Below, one piece after another: positions 10,360-21,025 of a DNA stretch of 64,000 nucleotides. The first letter of the stretch is position 1; the number at the start of each line of letters is the position of its first letter. The notes beneath the pieces are model-generated. The model did no database searches, was not told the origin of the DNA, and was given only the letters and a program-made list of their open reading frames with translations. Source of the DNA: Lepidostoma basale (taxonomy: Eukaryota > Arthropoda > Insecta > Trichoptera > Lepidostomatidae); NCBI GenBank assembly GCA_022606425.2, contig JAHDVF020000211.1:2294001-2358000 (forward strand). Direction: 5' to 3'. Both the position numbers and the translations under genes were made by a program.

Positions 10360-11168
10360 TTAACCCTTAACGTACCGTGTTCAAAACAAAACGCTCGCTC
10401 CCATGTGGTAAATTCAGTTTACCGCTAACTTTATCTAAATATCAAGCATATGACTCGATGAATCAAAATTTAACTCGATGAATTCCCTACAAGATGACAT
10501 CTTGTAGGGAATTTCATTAGGAATAGATCAATATCTATAACATACATGGATTATTTGAAAAACATATCATTATTAATTTTTTTCTGGAACCATGCGATTT
10601 CTGATATGGAATGCGTCACAGCATACGAGCAACTGGACACCAAGTATAAACTTGTCTCCGCGCCGCGGCCGGCGGGGCGAGACTTTACGAGATTTTACGT
10701 ATGATAAAGGCACCTAGGCAAAATGTATAGTACGTTCAAGACAACGAGTACGTATTAATATTTGTCCCTTTTGGTAAAGTGTTAATATTTTCACAGTTCT
10801 GATATTATTAAGTTGCGTGCTGCGTTTCCATCCACAGTCGGTATTATTACGTACCTATTGAAAAGGCCAAAGATATAATTTATAATACGTTCAAAACAGC
10901 GAGTAAGTATTTGTCACTTATGATAAAGTTGTAAATATTAGCAAAACAAATTCTACCTTAACACGAATGAAGGTGAGGGCAGTCTTAGAAAATATTTTTT
11001 TTTGGGATGAAGGAAGTAATTTTTTGCTTTTTTTATTAGGAAATATTGAGAACACTTCAATGGAGGATTACAATTTTTTTTATAATATTAGGGTCTATAG
11101 GTTTTAAGAAAATCAACTTTAAATTGGCAGTGGAAACTCAATTGACCACATGGCAACGCGACGGTTAA
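10360..11168 (-). mobile_element. piggyBac-like non-autonomous element, copy 2 (inverted)
   Basis: This 809-bp copy matches 4768-5540 along its whole length in the opposite orientation and is also bounded by TTAA (10360-10363 and 11165-11168). It differs by a local fold-back insertion at 10481-10513. No transposase frame is present. Confidence 0.75.
10481..10513. repeat. Inverted repeat, 16-bp arms, 1-base spacer
   Basis: AATTCCCTACAAGATG (10481-10496) is followed one base later by its exact complement (10498-10513). Copy 1 of the host element has only one arm (near 5402-5420), so the second arm arose after the copies separated, probably by template switching. Confidence 0.9.
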
Positions 11169-11701
11169 ACGATGTTTTGCGCGTTTGAGCCGTTTACGAA
11201 TAAAATAATATTTTGAATTTTCGCGCGAGTTAAAGCAATTTAATTAATTGCGTTGCAAATGACTCCACTGACATGCGCAGAAATGACCTATGTGTATGTT
11301 GTGTTCCACTCATACGCGCCGTATTTTATTTCACTCATACCGAGATGCCCGCGAAATAGCCTACGTCCACATGTTTTGTTTCATGCTTTCGATGGGCATC
11401 ATATTGGGCTTGCAAAATGTAAAGGAGTCTTTATCGCACTTATGTATTTTTGGCTTGTAATCATATAGCTAAGTGCATATATACCAGATAATATCTACAA
11501 TTTTTGTATGGATTTGAAGCCGGGCTTTATCACTACGAAGTTTGTTACTATTCGATGTGTCACAGACTTCATTTCTATTGTCAGAATGTTATCTGTCATT
11601 TACGTTATGTGCAAAAATGTTATGAAAAGAAAGATTATGTAATTTCTTTACAAATATTTATTCATAATTCGTGTTTCGGTGTTAACAAATTTATTATAAT
11701 T
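11169..11701. other. Intronic DNA, nothing recognised
   Basis: Two frames of about 70 codons (11253-11468, 11504-11707) resemble no known protein and are probably chance. Confidence 0.45.
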
Positions 11702-11931
11702 AAATGATTTTACTGAAATCTCTTGATGGAAGTTCATTTTAAATAATAATTAAATAAAACGATGTTTTTTAACTACTTCCACTTTTGTCTTTATTTAGCA
11801 GTTTTTCAGACCAGTCTGTCGATGCCAGCGAGCCTGGCGAAACCGGTCGCTGTCTAAATAAAGACAAAAGTGGAAGTAGTTAAAAAACATCGTTTTATTT
11901 AATTATTATTTATTATAATTGTCTATTTACA
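11702..11931. mobile_element. FB2 fold-back, hairpin form
   Basis: Arms of about 90 bp ('AAAACGATGTTTTTTAACTA' and its complement) enclose only a short loop, with a hammerhead-like core at 11814-11850. Its outer end 'TGATTTTACTGAAATCTC' matches the outer end of the full-length copy at 9130-9161. Confidence 0.75.
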
Positions 11932-12109
11932 GCTTATTTATTATTAATTATATTTCTTCTTGTATTTGCAAATACATTATTATATAAGATAAGAACACGA
12001 GTTTGATGACGCAGACAATTTTTTTTGTATTGATTTAAAATGAGACTAAAATGGGATTTAAAATAAATTAATTCACGAAATTAAAATATATTATCGTGAC
12101 CCTCTACTA

Positions 12110-12835
12110 ATATTATAACACAAAAAAGTCGGACGGGCTTGCCTTACTGGTTAACCCTATGCACGCCACTGCTAGTATGGACACGTTCGAAGAATGGATA
12201 CATCCAGATTCCTTCGCATTGTATTGCACGATCAACCCCATGGAGACGACTCCCGGGAAGACTATCAAAGAGATGGATCGACAGCTGGGAGTCAACCTAG
12301 CAGGAGGTCAATTCCTTCTAAGAACTAACTAACTAACCATCACGCTGTCTCCCCGGAGGGGTATGCAGAAAGAATGGAACGCCACACTGTTCTGTCCTGA
12401 CATACTTTTATCGCTTCCTCTACATTCATACATCTTGTCATGCACGCACGTCGATTTCTCCGACTCCTCACGTGACCGACATTCAATATTTGATTGATTT
12501 GATCGTGCCACGTTTTCCTCGGCCTTCCTCTGTTTCTAGCTCCGTTCACGCCGTTTACATATACCTTCTTTACCATTCTGTCTTCACTCATTCTTTCCAT
12601 GTATCCAAATCATCTTACTTTCATCAACACTTTCATTCGCACCACATTCACTTCTTATACTTCCATTTGTCACTCTATCATATACAGATTTTCCACACAT
12701 TCGTCTTAGAGATCTCATTTCTACTGCATTTATTCTACTTTCATCCTTCTTTTGCCAGTTAAGTTCCTTCTAAGTTCCAACTAAGAAACAGGCCATAAAG
12801 TCTGCACTAAGAAGAAGAGAAGTTATTTTTAGATT
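12110..12835 (+). mobile_element. Old retroelement tail split by LINE-A
   Basis: The two flanks (12110-12322 and 12764-12835) read together as a degraded LINE C-terminal tail ('KRWIDSWE'-like) followed by an AAGAAGAAGAG end. The split is exactly at the target duplication of the inserted LINE-A copy. Family uncertain. Confidence 0.35.
12323..12763 (-). mobile_element. LINE-A 3' fragment with target duplication
   Basis: The 441-bp truncated copy is flanked by an 11-bp direct repeat, TTCCTTCTAAG, at 12312-12322 and 12764-12774. The minus strand keeps an open 86-codon stretch with 'MVKKVYVNGVNGARNRGRPR', 'TWHDQINQILNVGHVRSRRN' and 'ILSAYPSGETA', the LINE-A C terminus. It is relatively young. Confidence 0.9.
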
Positions 12836-13160
12836 TTATTATGCCTTTACCATAAAAACATTCAAATACGCATTGTTTTGTTAAAATAATAGGAGTTTTA
12901 TCTATTTAAAAAGTATGAATGCGATTTTTCTTTATCACGTATTCAATAAAGGCCATGCCATTTAAGAGAACATTTTTTATAGACTTGACAAATATAAATA
13001 GAGTGATGTTCCGACATCCTGTCTCGTAAAATTTTTTGTGAGTATTATACAACTGGATTCAAGATTCCTATAGAATATAAAAGGACTCAAATAAGGAAAA
13101 TTTAATAAACGAATAAGAAAATTCAAATACCTGATTTCTATTAAAAGCTAAAATATTTGA
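12836..13160. other. AT-rich intron, nothing recognised
   Basis: About 325 bases without a recognisable frame or repeat. Confidence 0.5.
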
Positions 13161-13642
13161 ATATAACTAACTAACTAACTAACCATTAGCCGCCGTTCGG
13201 AGTAGGCAGAAAAAATGGACTGCCAGACTGCCACACTTTTCTTTCCTGACATATTTCTCTCGCTTCCTCAACATTTATACATCCTGCACGAGCGTCGATT
13301 TCTATGACTCCTCACGTGGCCGATATTTAATATTTGATTTATTTGATTGTGCCACGTTTTCCTCCGTTTTCCTCTATTTCTAGTTCCATTTACGTCATTT
13401 ACATATACTTTTTTAACCATTCGTTCTTCACTCATTCTTTCCATGTGTTCAAACCATCTTAATGATATTTTCATTATTTTATTTAAAACACCATTCACCG
13501 CATTCACTTCTTATATTTTCATTCGACACTCTATCATACACAGAGTATCCACACAAACGTCTAAGAGATCTCATTTCTGCCGCATTTATTCTACTTTCAT
13601 TTTTCTTTTGCCAGTTCCATACTTCGCTTCCATACATAATAT
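13161..13642 (-). mobile_element. LINE-A 3' fragment
   Basis: The tail is (TAAC)4-like on the plus strand. The minus strand keeps 'SLRWFEHMERMSEERMVKKV' and 'NQINQILNIGHVRSHRNRRS' in one 79-codon frame. The last block before the tail is deleted (CATTAGCCGCCGTTCGG replaces the usual sequence). Confidence 0.85.
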
Positions 13643-14089
13643 ATATGTTAAATATTTTTATATTTAGTGCATAAGTAAAATAAAATTAATTTGACTTTAT
13701 ATTATACGAATACAAGCGTATATACATGAACATGCTGTATGTATATGAACACATAAGTGATTATCAACCATGCTTTATGAAAATTTGTAAAATATTTATT
13801 TCAAATCAATGCATTCAAACGAAGTAATAATTTTTAAAATATGTTTAGTTCGCATATAAGTAAAATGTAGGTAGTATTTAAACATATATACTACAAAACT
13901 TAATATATTTACAAATATATACAACAATACTCGATGGAGTGACTAATAAATAAGATAAAATTATTAAAAGAACATGCATGTAATTACTTCTATTAAGTTT
14001 AAAAAAAATGTATTTAATGAACAGATATGGAACCAGCCATACAGTTGATTTAATTGTATTTTATTTATGGTAAATTTAGAGAGTAGAAT
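13643..14089. other. AT-rich intron, nothing recognised
   Basis: About 450 bases, very AT-rich, no frame or repeat recognised. Confidence 0.5.
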
Positions 14090-14302
14090 GTGAATACATT
14101 GTGAGTAGAGAGAAAAGCCGTGGAAGACGAAGGACAGGATCGCACGATGAAATTAATCAAATACTAAAAGGCGGTCACATACAAAGTCGGAGAAAATCGA
14201 CGAGCACGTATATTACTATGTATGAATGAAGAGGAATCAGAGCAGTATAGCGGTCTATCCAACCTACCTCTCCGGAGAGACGGCGTGATGGTTAGTAAGT
14301 AA
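14090..14302 (+). mobile_element. LINE-A 3' fragment
   Basis: It ends in CGGCGTGATGGTTAGTAAG and lies tail to tail with the next copy. It belongs to a diverged subfamily with 'GCGGTCACATACAAAGTCGG', also seen near 47.1 kb. Confidence 0.75.
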
Positions 14303-14318
14303 TTAGTAATAAAAAAAA

Positions 14319-14640
14319 CCTAACTAACCATCACGCCGTCTCTCTGAAGGGGTAGGCAGAAAGAATGAACTGCTACACTTTCCTTTCCTGACATATTTCT
14401 ATCGCTTCCTCAAAATTCATACATCATGTCATGCACGCGCTTCGATTACTCTGACTCCTCACGTGGCCGACATTCAATATTTTATTTATTTGATCGTGCC
14501 ACGTTTTCCTCGGTCTCCTTTTCTTTTTTTAGTTCCATTTACAGCGTTAACATATACTTTTTTTACCATTCTTTCTTCATATATTATTTCCATGAGTCCA
14601 AACCACCTTAATGATCCTTTCATTATCTTGTTCACGTTTT
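14319..14640 (-). mobile_element. LINE-A 3' fragment
   Basis: Its tail starts 17 bases from the tail of the opposite copy, giving an inverted pair. It breaks off inside the 'MNKIMKGSLRWFGHM' region. Confidence 0.8.
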
Positions 14641-14865
14641 AATAATGTTCGCAGATTGGTTTAAAGTTTTGTTTGAAACAATCCGCGTTTTTTGCGCAAA
14701 CTTCTCATTTAAAAAATCTGACTGAATCAATATGGAACCCCCCAATATTTGTGTATGGAATAATTAAATGATTATTCAGGACTAAACTTTTTTTGGGTTA
14801 CCAGATAATTAAAAGAAATGTTATTTTCGAAGGAATAAAAACGGTTTCCTCAGCAGAAAATGTAA

Positions 14866-15131
14866 TTAACGAGGGATCTGCATATAGACCGGGAGCTGGA
14901 GGGAGTTGAGTGTGCAAAATATGAGGACCGCACTTTGTTCATAGTTTTGAACGCAGAAAAGCTTGCAGATTATGAATCTGAATGTTGCCAGGAGGTTTGT
15001 TGGTCCAATTTTTTTTATACCCCATCCAAGATAACAAGTAAATGGACTGAAAAAATGCTTTGGAACTATTTTAATGATTGTTTTAGTGACGATTTCCAAT
15101 TATTTCTTATGATAAAAGATACTTATAGCTA
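14866..15131 (+). other. Unclassified 88-codon open frame
   Basis: An uninterrupted frame runs from 14866 to the TAG at 15129-15131, with cysteine-, aspartate- and tryptophan-containing stretches such as 'YESECCQEVCWSNFF' and 'KWTEKMLWNYFNDCFSDD'. The composition looks more protein-like than the neighbouring AT-rich frames. There is no good start codon. A CAG at about 14855 resembles a splice acceptor. It matches no family I recognise; it could be a remnant transposon exon or chance. Confidence 0.3.
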
Positions 15132-15260
15132 GTCAATTGAAATAGGAAAAAAATGTTTAAAAAAAATACAAGAATTATATTATTGATAAAAAAAAATTAA
15201 TACGAAAAAACTTATTTTAACATAAATCGTCAAAAAAAAAATAATCAATCCTTTTTTATT

Positions 15261-15500
15261 TTGGCAGTCATTATCAATACATTTGCACAACGAATACAAT
15301 TTAGTTGTAATTTTATGCAAGAGAAAAACTCTAGGGGACGCCCACACCAAGAGTACTTGGAGGACCTGTTGGTGGACGTGCGCTGCTCATCATTTGCAGA
15401 TTTCAAAAGAGCCGCACAAGACAGGGAAGAATGGAAGAGAAGAATAGAAGAAATTCCTGCAAACCAATCCCAGGATTGAAACTTTCTAACTAACTAACAA
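15261..15500 (+). mobile_element. LINE-E type C-terminal fragment
   Basis: An intact 72-codon frame (15261-15479) ends 'GRPHQEYLEDLLVDV...FADFKRAAQDREEWKRRIEEI', the 'GRP-x-x-x-W/Y...A-x-DR-x-W' signature that closes many LINE ORF2 proteins. A short CTAACTAAC tail follows. It is 5'-truncated. Confidence 0.7.
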
Positions 15501-15639
15501 TTTTTTATTTATTTAAACATTTAATAATAATAATTTACACCTGTGTAAATTACACTAAAAAAAATTCCCCCGTCCGTACACCAAAGCGCCCATGGGGTGA
15601 TTTATTAAAAAAATGATGCTTTATAAAACATCCCATATC

Positions 15640-15832
15640 ATAATACTATTGGTGACCGATGACTGCCACACTGAAGGTCTCGGGTCCGATTCCTGGCGAT
15701 CACAGTACGAAAAAAAAATTCTCACTCTGTTTTTAGTCTGGTTGAATTCACGTGACAATAAAAATGGCGATATACAAGGTACCAATCAGATGTAATGAGA
15801 ATCTATAGCTAAAAATTGTATACACTATATAG
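15640..15832 (+). mobile_element. SINE-1 copy
   Basis: A B-box-like GGTCCGATTCC lies at 15683-15693. It is followed by the SINE-1 body, including 'GAATTCACGTGACAATAAAA' and ATGGCGATA. The A-box end is damaged. Confidence 0.65.
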
Positions 15833-16089
15833 AGTGAGTAGGATGATTTGGACACATGTAAAAAAGGAATTAATTAAGAATGGCAAAGTAAGTAATTGTT
15901 AACGATGTAAACGCAAAACATTTTAGCAAATTCAGAATGAAAGAAAATAATATTCTTCCTCTTCTTGTCCCTCTACTATCGGAGGTTGGACAATATCACG
16001 AATGCAGTAGCTCTAAACTGCAAATGAAGCATTCTTGAGGGTATTTATTAATTCAATAGTTGTTGTTAGTTCAATAGAACACGTAGAAA

Positions 16090-16855
16090 AAATCTAAAAA
16101 TACAGCGTCTGTAATGTCTCAAATCAGTTTATTTCATCAACAGACATTACAAAATTATTTTTTAAGGCATTTTTTAATGACAACAGGTAAAATAATATAT
16201 TGTGTATAGTATACTACCAGAAACGCAACATTAGGAAGACAGGATACTCTCCAGAATTAAGAGTATTCGCCTTCTGAATGTACTTTTATATGAAAGACGC
16301 CGACCTCCGAGGAGACCACGTTCAGCAGATTAATTGCTCTTCGCTCTGGTGCCACCAGAGGCAGTTTGGTTCTAGCGGCCGGTTGGTAAAACAATCTATG
16401 CTGTGGCTGTCGGAGATATCTATCAGGTACAAAAAGCCGAACGCCCTCCAGCACAGCCGAGTTCTCGAAATATCCCCTGAGTAATCTATAGATGTGGGTT
16501 ATGAGATGCCCATCTCTTAGAAGTTGCAGAGAGTTGGCCCCAAGCATTCCCAAAATAAATGCTGTGGGATAGAGCCACGGATAGCTACCATACTCTATCA
16601 TGTATCTACTACCATACTCTATCATGTATATACATCAGAATTTTTTCTGAACCCTGTCCAGCATAACGGAATATCTCGCCTCGTGAGGACTCCATATCAC
16701 AGAACCACTTTCGAGTCTGCTTCGAAACAATACGTTGTATAGGACTCTGAGCACATGAGGATCCCTGAAAACTCTGCCGGTCCGGACGATGAAGTCTTTT
16801 CTAACTCGACATTGAAGACTGTAAATAATATTAAGTATAACTACACTCAGCATTG
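16090..16855 (-). mobile_element. CR1-like LINE, 3' end
   Basis: The minus strand reads 'VLYNVLFRSRLESGSVIWSP' and 'LDRVQKKF', then 'LGANSLQLLRDGHLITHIYR', 'VRLFVPDRYLRQPQHRLFYQ' and 'ERRAINLLN'. These are the closing blocks of CR1/Jockey-type ORF2. A 3' untranslated part follows, with TAATGTCTGTTGATGAAATA and an ATTTG-rich end. Related copies are at 37860-38065 and 56600-57112. Frameshifted; 5'-truncated. Confidence 0.75.
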
Positions 16856-17269
16856 GAGTGGTAAGGGTTAAGATTCATAAAAATATGTGATGATATTCAC
16901 TCTAATAGCTCTTTTTTAATAATTTAGTTGAAAATCTATTTATTTTTCATGAAAAATGATGGAAAAAAACATTTAATTTAAAATTTTCCAAATGTATGAG
17001 AATCCTTACACGGGATTTGGTTACCGCCTTTGGAATCTGTCACCCGTATTCACGCTCGAGCGCCTTTAATACCGAAATCGAATTTAAACTATAATCTACT
17101 TTTCATGACAGAATCTATCAAAATTTCTAAAAGTAAAATGAAACCATTTCTATCATTTTACTTCCCAGTATTGGAAAACTGTCAAATGCGCACCTTACAT
17201 ATAAATCACACTAGATTATAAAAAAAATAAACGTAAGGCAAATAAATGCGCCCTCATTAAAATTTGACG
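16856..17269. other. AT-rich intron, nothing recognised
   Basis: About 410 bases; a 63-codon frame at 17030-17221 shows no family features. Confidence 0.45.
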
Positions 17270-17460
17270 ATTGCTACGCCGTCTCCTCGGAGTGGTAGGC
17301 AGTGAGGATGGACCGCTATACTGCTCTGTCCTAACACACCCTGTCTAGAATCCTCTACATTAATTCATCGTAACATCTATGCTCGTCGATTTTTCCGACT
17401 TCGATTGTGGCCGCCTTTAAGTATTCGATTAATTAAGTCACGCGTAGAAAATCATCTTGT
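17270..17460 (-). mobile_element. LINE-A 3' fragment, diverged
   Basis: The terminal block is recognisable (CGCCGTCTCCTCGGAGTGGT), without a TTAG tail. The rest is strongly mutated. Confidence 0.65.
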
Positions 17461-17645
17461 TACATAAATCATTAAAACTTTGAATTAGGTAACTAAATTT
17501 TACTTAAAGGCACATTCTTTTTCATAATTCGCTTTTTACCACTTCACTTGCTAAAACAATCATTATTAATTTATCGCACTGATAATTTGCTTAAGTCACG
17601 ATTCAAACTCGCTTGTGTATGAAAAAATAAAAAAAATTGTTTAAA

Positions 17646-17892
17646 TTTTAAATAATAATTAAATAAAACGATGTTTTTTAACTACTTCCACTTTTGTCTT
17701 TATTAAGACAGCGACCGGTTTCGCCATGCTTGCTGGCATCGACAGACTGGTCCACTGAATGCCAGCGAGCCTGGCGAAACCGGTCGCTGTCTAAATAAAG
17801 ACAAAAGTGGAAGTAGTTAAAAAAACATCGTTTTATTTAATTATTATTTAAAATGAACTTCCATCAAGAGATTTCTGTAAAATCATTTGATT
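17646..17892. mobile_element. FB2 fold-back, hairpin form
   Basis: Two arms of about 110 bp face each other across a short loop (TGGTCCACTGAATGCC region). Both arms carry the FB2 core: 'CGACCGGTTTCGCCATGC' on the left and its counterpart 'GAGCCTGGCGAAACCGGTCG' on the right. The arms differ at only a few positions, so the hairpin is young or still being maintained. Confidence 0.8.
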
Positions 17893-17927
17893 AGTTTAAA
17901 TTTTCATAAAATTAGTATCAATATGTA

Positions 17928-18215
17928 CCTAACTAACCATTTCCAAAGGGATACGCAGAAAAAAATAACCACCACACTATTATTTCTTATATATACCCAG
18001 ACATTTGACATACGCAGAGATACATCTAAAATATATATCACTGTCCTACTTGAATGAAACAGTAAATTTCTCCCAAGAAAATCAATTAGAGAGCTAACAC
18101 TTAGCTTTGCTAAGAACAATAATAATCTTCTAGTACTAATCTGTAGTCTTAGGCCCATTGAATCAAGTCGTTCTCCAAAATAGAAAAAGGATTGAAGAAA
18201 CCACAATAAAAGGAC
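17928..18215 (-). mobile_element. LINE-A tail and possible CR1-like remnant
   Basis: A 70-bp LINE-A terminal piece (17928-17998) is followed by a 100-codon minus frame. Blocks such as 'QISTRRLLLFLAKLSVSSLI' are only loosely like the CR1 ORF2 end. The second part is a weak call. Confidence 0.35.
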
Positions 18216-18423
18216 AATCAGAAGTTTGATTAGTTCTGTAGGGGTGATGTCGATAGAAGGATTACGAAATAAAGGTTAGAAAAAAAATTACTCACATGAA
18301 CAACGTAATTTTTTTGAGTTTTGTGCAATAATAAATGTGTTAACCCGTATACTTATAAATTATGGAATGTTTCCTACCTTAAGATAATAAAAAAAAAATT
18401 ACTGTTAAAATTTAAAACACTGT

Positions 18424-18625
18424 TATAATATCACAATTTCTTTTTATTCACTGAGAGTGTCGCGACAGCTGTTTCGCCAGCAGATGTTGGCATTATCGGG
18501 TGTTACAATAAACTGTTTGTTGTGTAAGTTTATTGTTGCTTAACAACACCTGATGATGCCAGCATCGGTTGGCGAAACAGCTGTCGCGACACTCTCAGTG
18601 AATTAAAAGAAATTGTGATATTATA
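18424..18625. repeat. FB1 fold-back with hammerhead-like cores
   Basis: A palindrome of about 200 bp: the left arm starts TATAATATCACAATTTC and the right arm ends with its complement. Each arm holds CTGATGA-like, stem II and GAAACAGCTGTC parts of a hammerhead-like core (minus 18464-18499; plus 18550-18585, the latter with an exact CTGATGA). Related single arms lie near 41.8 kb and 63.8 kb. Confidence 0.8.
18550..18585 (+). ncRNA. Hammerhead-ribozyme-like core (FB1)
   Basis: The order is CTGATGA, one extra T, a six-pair stem (GCCAGC with GTTGGC), GAAA, then CAGCTGTC, the self-complementary stem III ending in GTC. This is the element order of a type I hammerhead with minimal stem III, as reported in Penelope-like retroelements. 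Against it: the extra T, and no complementary flanks for stem I. Self-cleavage is not claimed. Confidence 0.4.
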
Positions 18626-18639
18626 AATTGTGACGTTAT

Positions 18640-18955
18640 ATATAAGTTGTCATCGCAAACAAAAGCCTATCCAAAAAAGCTAAAATGGCAGTGCATAATG
18701 GTGTTCTTGTGCCGACCCTTATGTATAAAAGTGAAGCACCGAACTGGCAAAAGAAGGATGAAAGTAGAATAAATGATGTAGAAATGAGATCTCTAGAATA
18801 ATGTGTATTAAATCTGTATATGATAGTATCAAATGCAAGTATAAGAAGTGAATGCAGTGCGAATGAAAGTGTTATGAACAAAATAAAGTGTCATTTAGAT
18901 GGTTTAGACATATGGAAAGAATGAGTTAAGACAAAACGGTGAATGGTGGACACTG
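18640..18955 (+). mobile_element. LINE-A fragment, 5' part of a split copy
   Basis: It starts at the 'KLSKKAKMAVHNGVLVPTLM' region, with intact codons around 18690-18720. It breaks off at about 18955, where a LINE-B copy begins. The missing 3' end probably continues at 19436-19520. Confidence 0.75.
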
Positions 18956-18959
18956 ACAA

Positions 18960-19335
18960 AAGGTCAAGTCTACAGATTCTAGATCGCCGAACGCGCCATG
19001 GAAAGAGCCATGCTTGGAATAACCTTGAGGCACAGATTTAGAAACGAATTTATTCGTCAACAAATCAAGGTGACTGAGGTGGCTCTGAGGATGGGCGGGC
19101 TGAAGTGGCGATGGGCTGGCCAAATCTTTCGGAGAATCGACGGCCGATGGGAGAGACTGGTTCTGGAGTGGAGATCGCGTACAGGATTCCGCAAAATTGG
19201 ACGTCATCCTGCCCGATGAACCAACGATCTGAAGAGGATTGCTGGACATGGATGGATTGGAGTGGCAATGGATAGGGGGCGGTGGCGTGCTTTGGGGGAG
19301 GCCTATATTCATCAGTGGATGAAAGACGGCTGATG
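18960..19335 (+). mobile_element. LINE-B 3' fragment
   Basis: A 73-codon frame (18998-19219) contains 'MERAMLGITLRHRFRNEFIR' and 'LRMGGLKWRWAGQI', and a frameshift later 'RWRALGEAYIHQW'. This is a recurrent insect LINE C terminus. It ends in a GATGATGATG tail. Other copies are at 41130-41665, 43685-44060 and 47262-47850. Confidence 0.8.
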
Positions 19336-19435
19336 ATGATGAAATAGAATGCGAAATTTAATTGTTTTTAAGGATATTTAATTGAAATAACCCGTTGTCT
19401 ACAAAAAATATAGAAAACAACGAGTAAATAACTGT

Positions 19436-19520
19436 TGAGGAATCGATAGAAGTATGTCAGGAAAGAAAAATGGGGCAGTCTTTTCTTTATACCTGCATCT
19501 TCAGGGAGACGAAATGATGA
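19436..19520 (+). mobile_element. LINE-A 3' end of the split copy
   Basis: It reads GAGGAATCGATAGAAGTATG through a damaged GGAGACGAAATGATGATAA end, the piece expected to follow the fragment at 18640-18955. Confidence 0.65.
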
Positions 19521-20119
19521 TAATGGGCTTCTGTTTACGGAATACGTTTGTTTTAATTTCGAACTTTCAATATTATTTCTATTTTAAATAAAGTGTAGGG
19601 TTACAACGTTAAAAAATATATTGTTCAATTAGGAATTCACAACACAACGTAATGATGATATGGAAGAAATAAAAAATGATATTTAATTTTTAAAATATGA
19701 ACAAAAAATATTTGTTGAAAAAGCAAATTTGCTATTTTGTATCGAAAATATCATATTAATGTAACATAATCTTTAAATAAACATCATCCCTAGAAGCTGA
19801 AGAGATGCTGAAATCCCTGAATTACCCGAGATAAGAGTTAACCCTAGGATCGGAATAGTTTAAAGATAAGTTCAGATTTCCTTTTAGATAAAATAGTACA
19901 AAAGCATTTTTCTGGGACAGTTCAATTGTACTATTTAAGTAGGAACTATTATATCCTTTGTTCTCGAAGACCTTTCAGTACTTAATGGGTTTTGAGAGAA
20001 GGTATTCCTAAAATAAATAGAAATTAGATAGGAAGACAAATGTTTCTTCATTATTCCATTGACATATATACTATAAATCTTTAATACACATGAGCCATCC
20101 AGCCACATCCATTTTCTAG
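19521..20119. other. AT-rich intron, nothing recognised
   Basis: About 600 bases without a frame over 60 codons or a repeat match. Confidence 0.5.
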
Positions 20120-20625
20120 CAGTTATATTATATTTTTTAGGAATAACATGTTTCGCCTATCTATGATATTATTGATTCATATATATTCATGCCTAAGAAA
20201 TGGGATTTATATAGAACAAAAAAAAAAACATTATTGAAGAACGCCTAAGAAAAACGAAACACGTCATTCCCATAAAATATTATAAAACAGACGTTTTCAT
20301 TTATGTAAATTTTTAAATAATATTTGAAAAATTCTGTATTATAGAGTTTTTCGTCTTTGTTCAAGAAACACCATAATAAATATCATTAAATTCTTAAATT
20401 TTTACCTCAATATTACAAAATTGTATATTTAATATGAATGAAATCGTCTGTCTTGTAGGAGTTTGTTATATTTTAAATGGAATAACATATTTAATAATGC
20501 CTTAAAAATACGAAACAAGTCATTTCATCTGAAATAAAATAAAACTCCCAGAAAACAAACTTTTTTATTCATATAAGTTATTTAAAATGGAGTTTCACAT
20601 GAATGTTCAAGAAACAATAAGTAAA
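20120..20625. repeat. FB3 copies, two adjacent fold-backs
   Basis: Two sets of FB3 arms follow each other: 'ATAAAACAGACGTTTTCATT' near 20281 and 'GAAAACAAACTTTTTTATTC' near 20552, each ending at the GTTCAAGAAACA terminal block. Between them lie 'AATGCCTTAAAAATACGAAA' and other eroded core sequences. Confidence 0.65.
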
Positions 20626-20639
20626 ATTACATAGTTTTT

Positions 20640-21025
20640 GCCCCATCATGACGTATGGAATAGAGGTCTGAGCCGATATCAATAGAACTAAGAACCTTTT
20701 TAGAGTAGCAGAAATGCGAACCCTACGCTCCATCCCAGGCAAAACCCTCAGAGACCGGATCAAAAATGAAACAATAAGGTCTGCCTGTGGTGTTGAGGAC
20801 ATAGTGAGATGGAGAAGAAGCAGAAGGCGCTTTTGAAGAGACCACGTGGACCGCATGGAGAATACAATAATTGCAAAAATTGTTAAAGATGAAAACCCAA
20901 GCAGCAAAAGATTACCAGGAAGGCCACCGAAGAGATGGAGAGATAGCTATACATCATCATACCAGGACAGCCTACTGTCACAAACAGGTCATACGACCTA
21001 AACTAAGAGGAAGAAGAAGAAGACA
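20640..21025 (+). mobile_element. LINE-C (RTE-like) 3' fragment
   Basis: Across frameshifts the plus strand gives 'EMRTLRSIPGKTLRDRIKNE', 'GVEDIVRWRRSRR' and 'LPGRPPKRWRD', ending in a GAAGAAGAAGA tail. It is the same family as 29760-30118 (opposite strand). Confidence 0.75.

Noticed and set aside
18464..18585. Active hammerhead ribozyme
   Set aside because: There is an extra nucleotide after CTGATGA and no complementary flanks for stem I; only the core likeness is reported.
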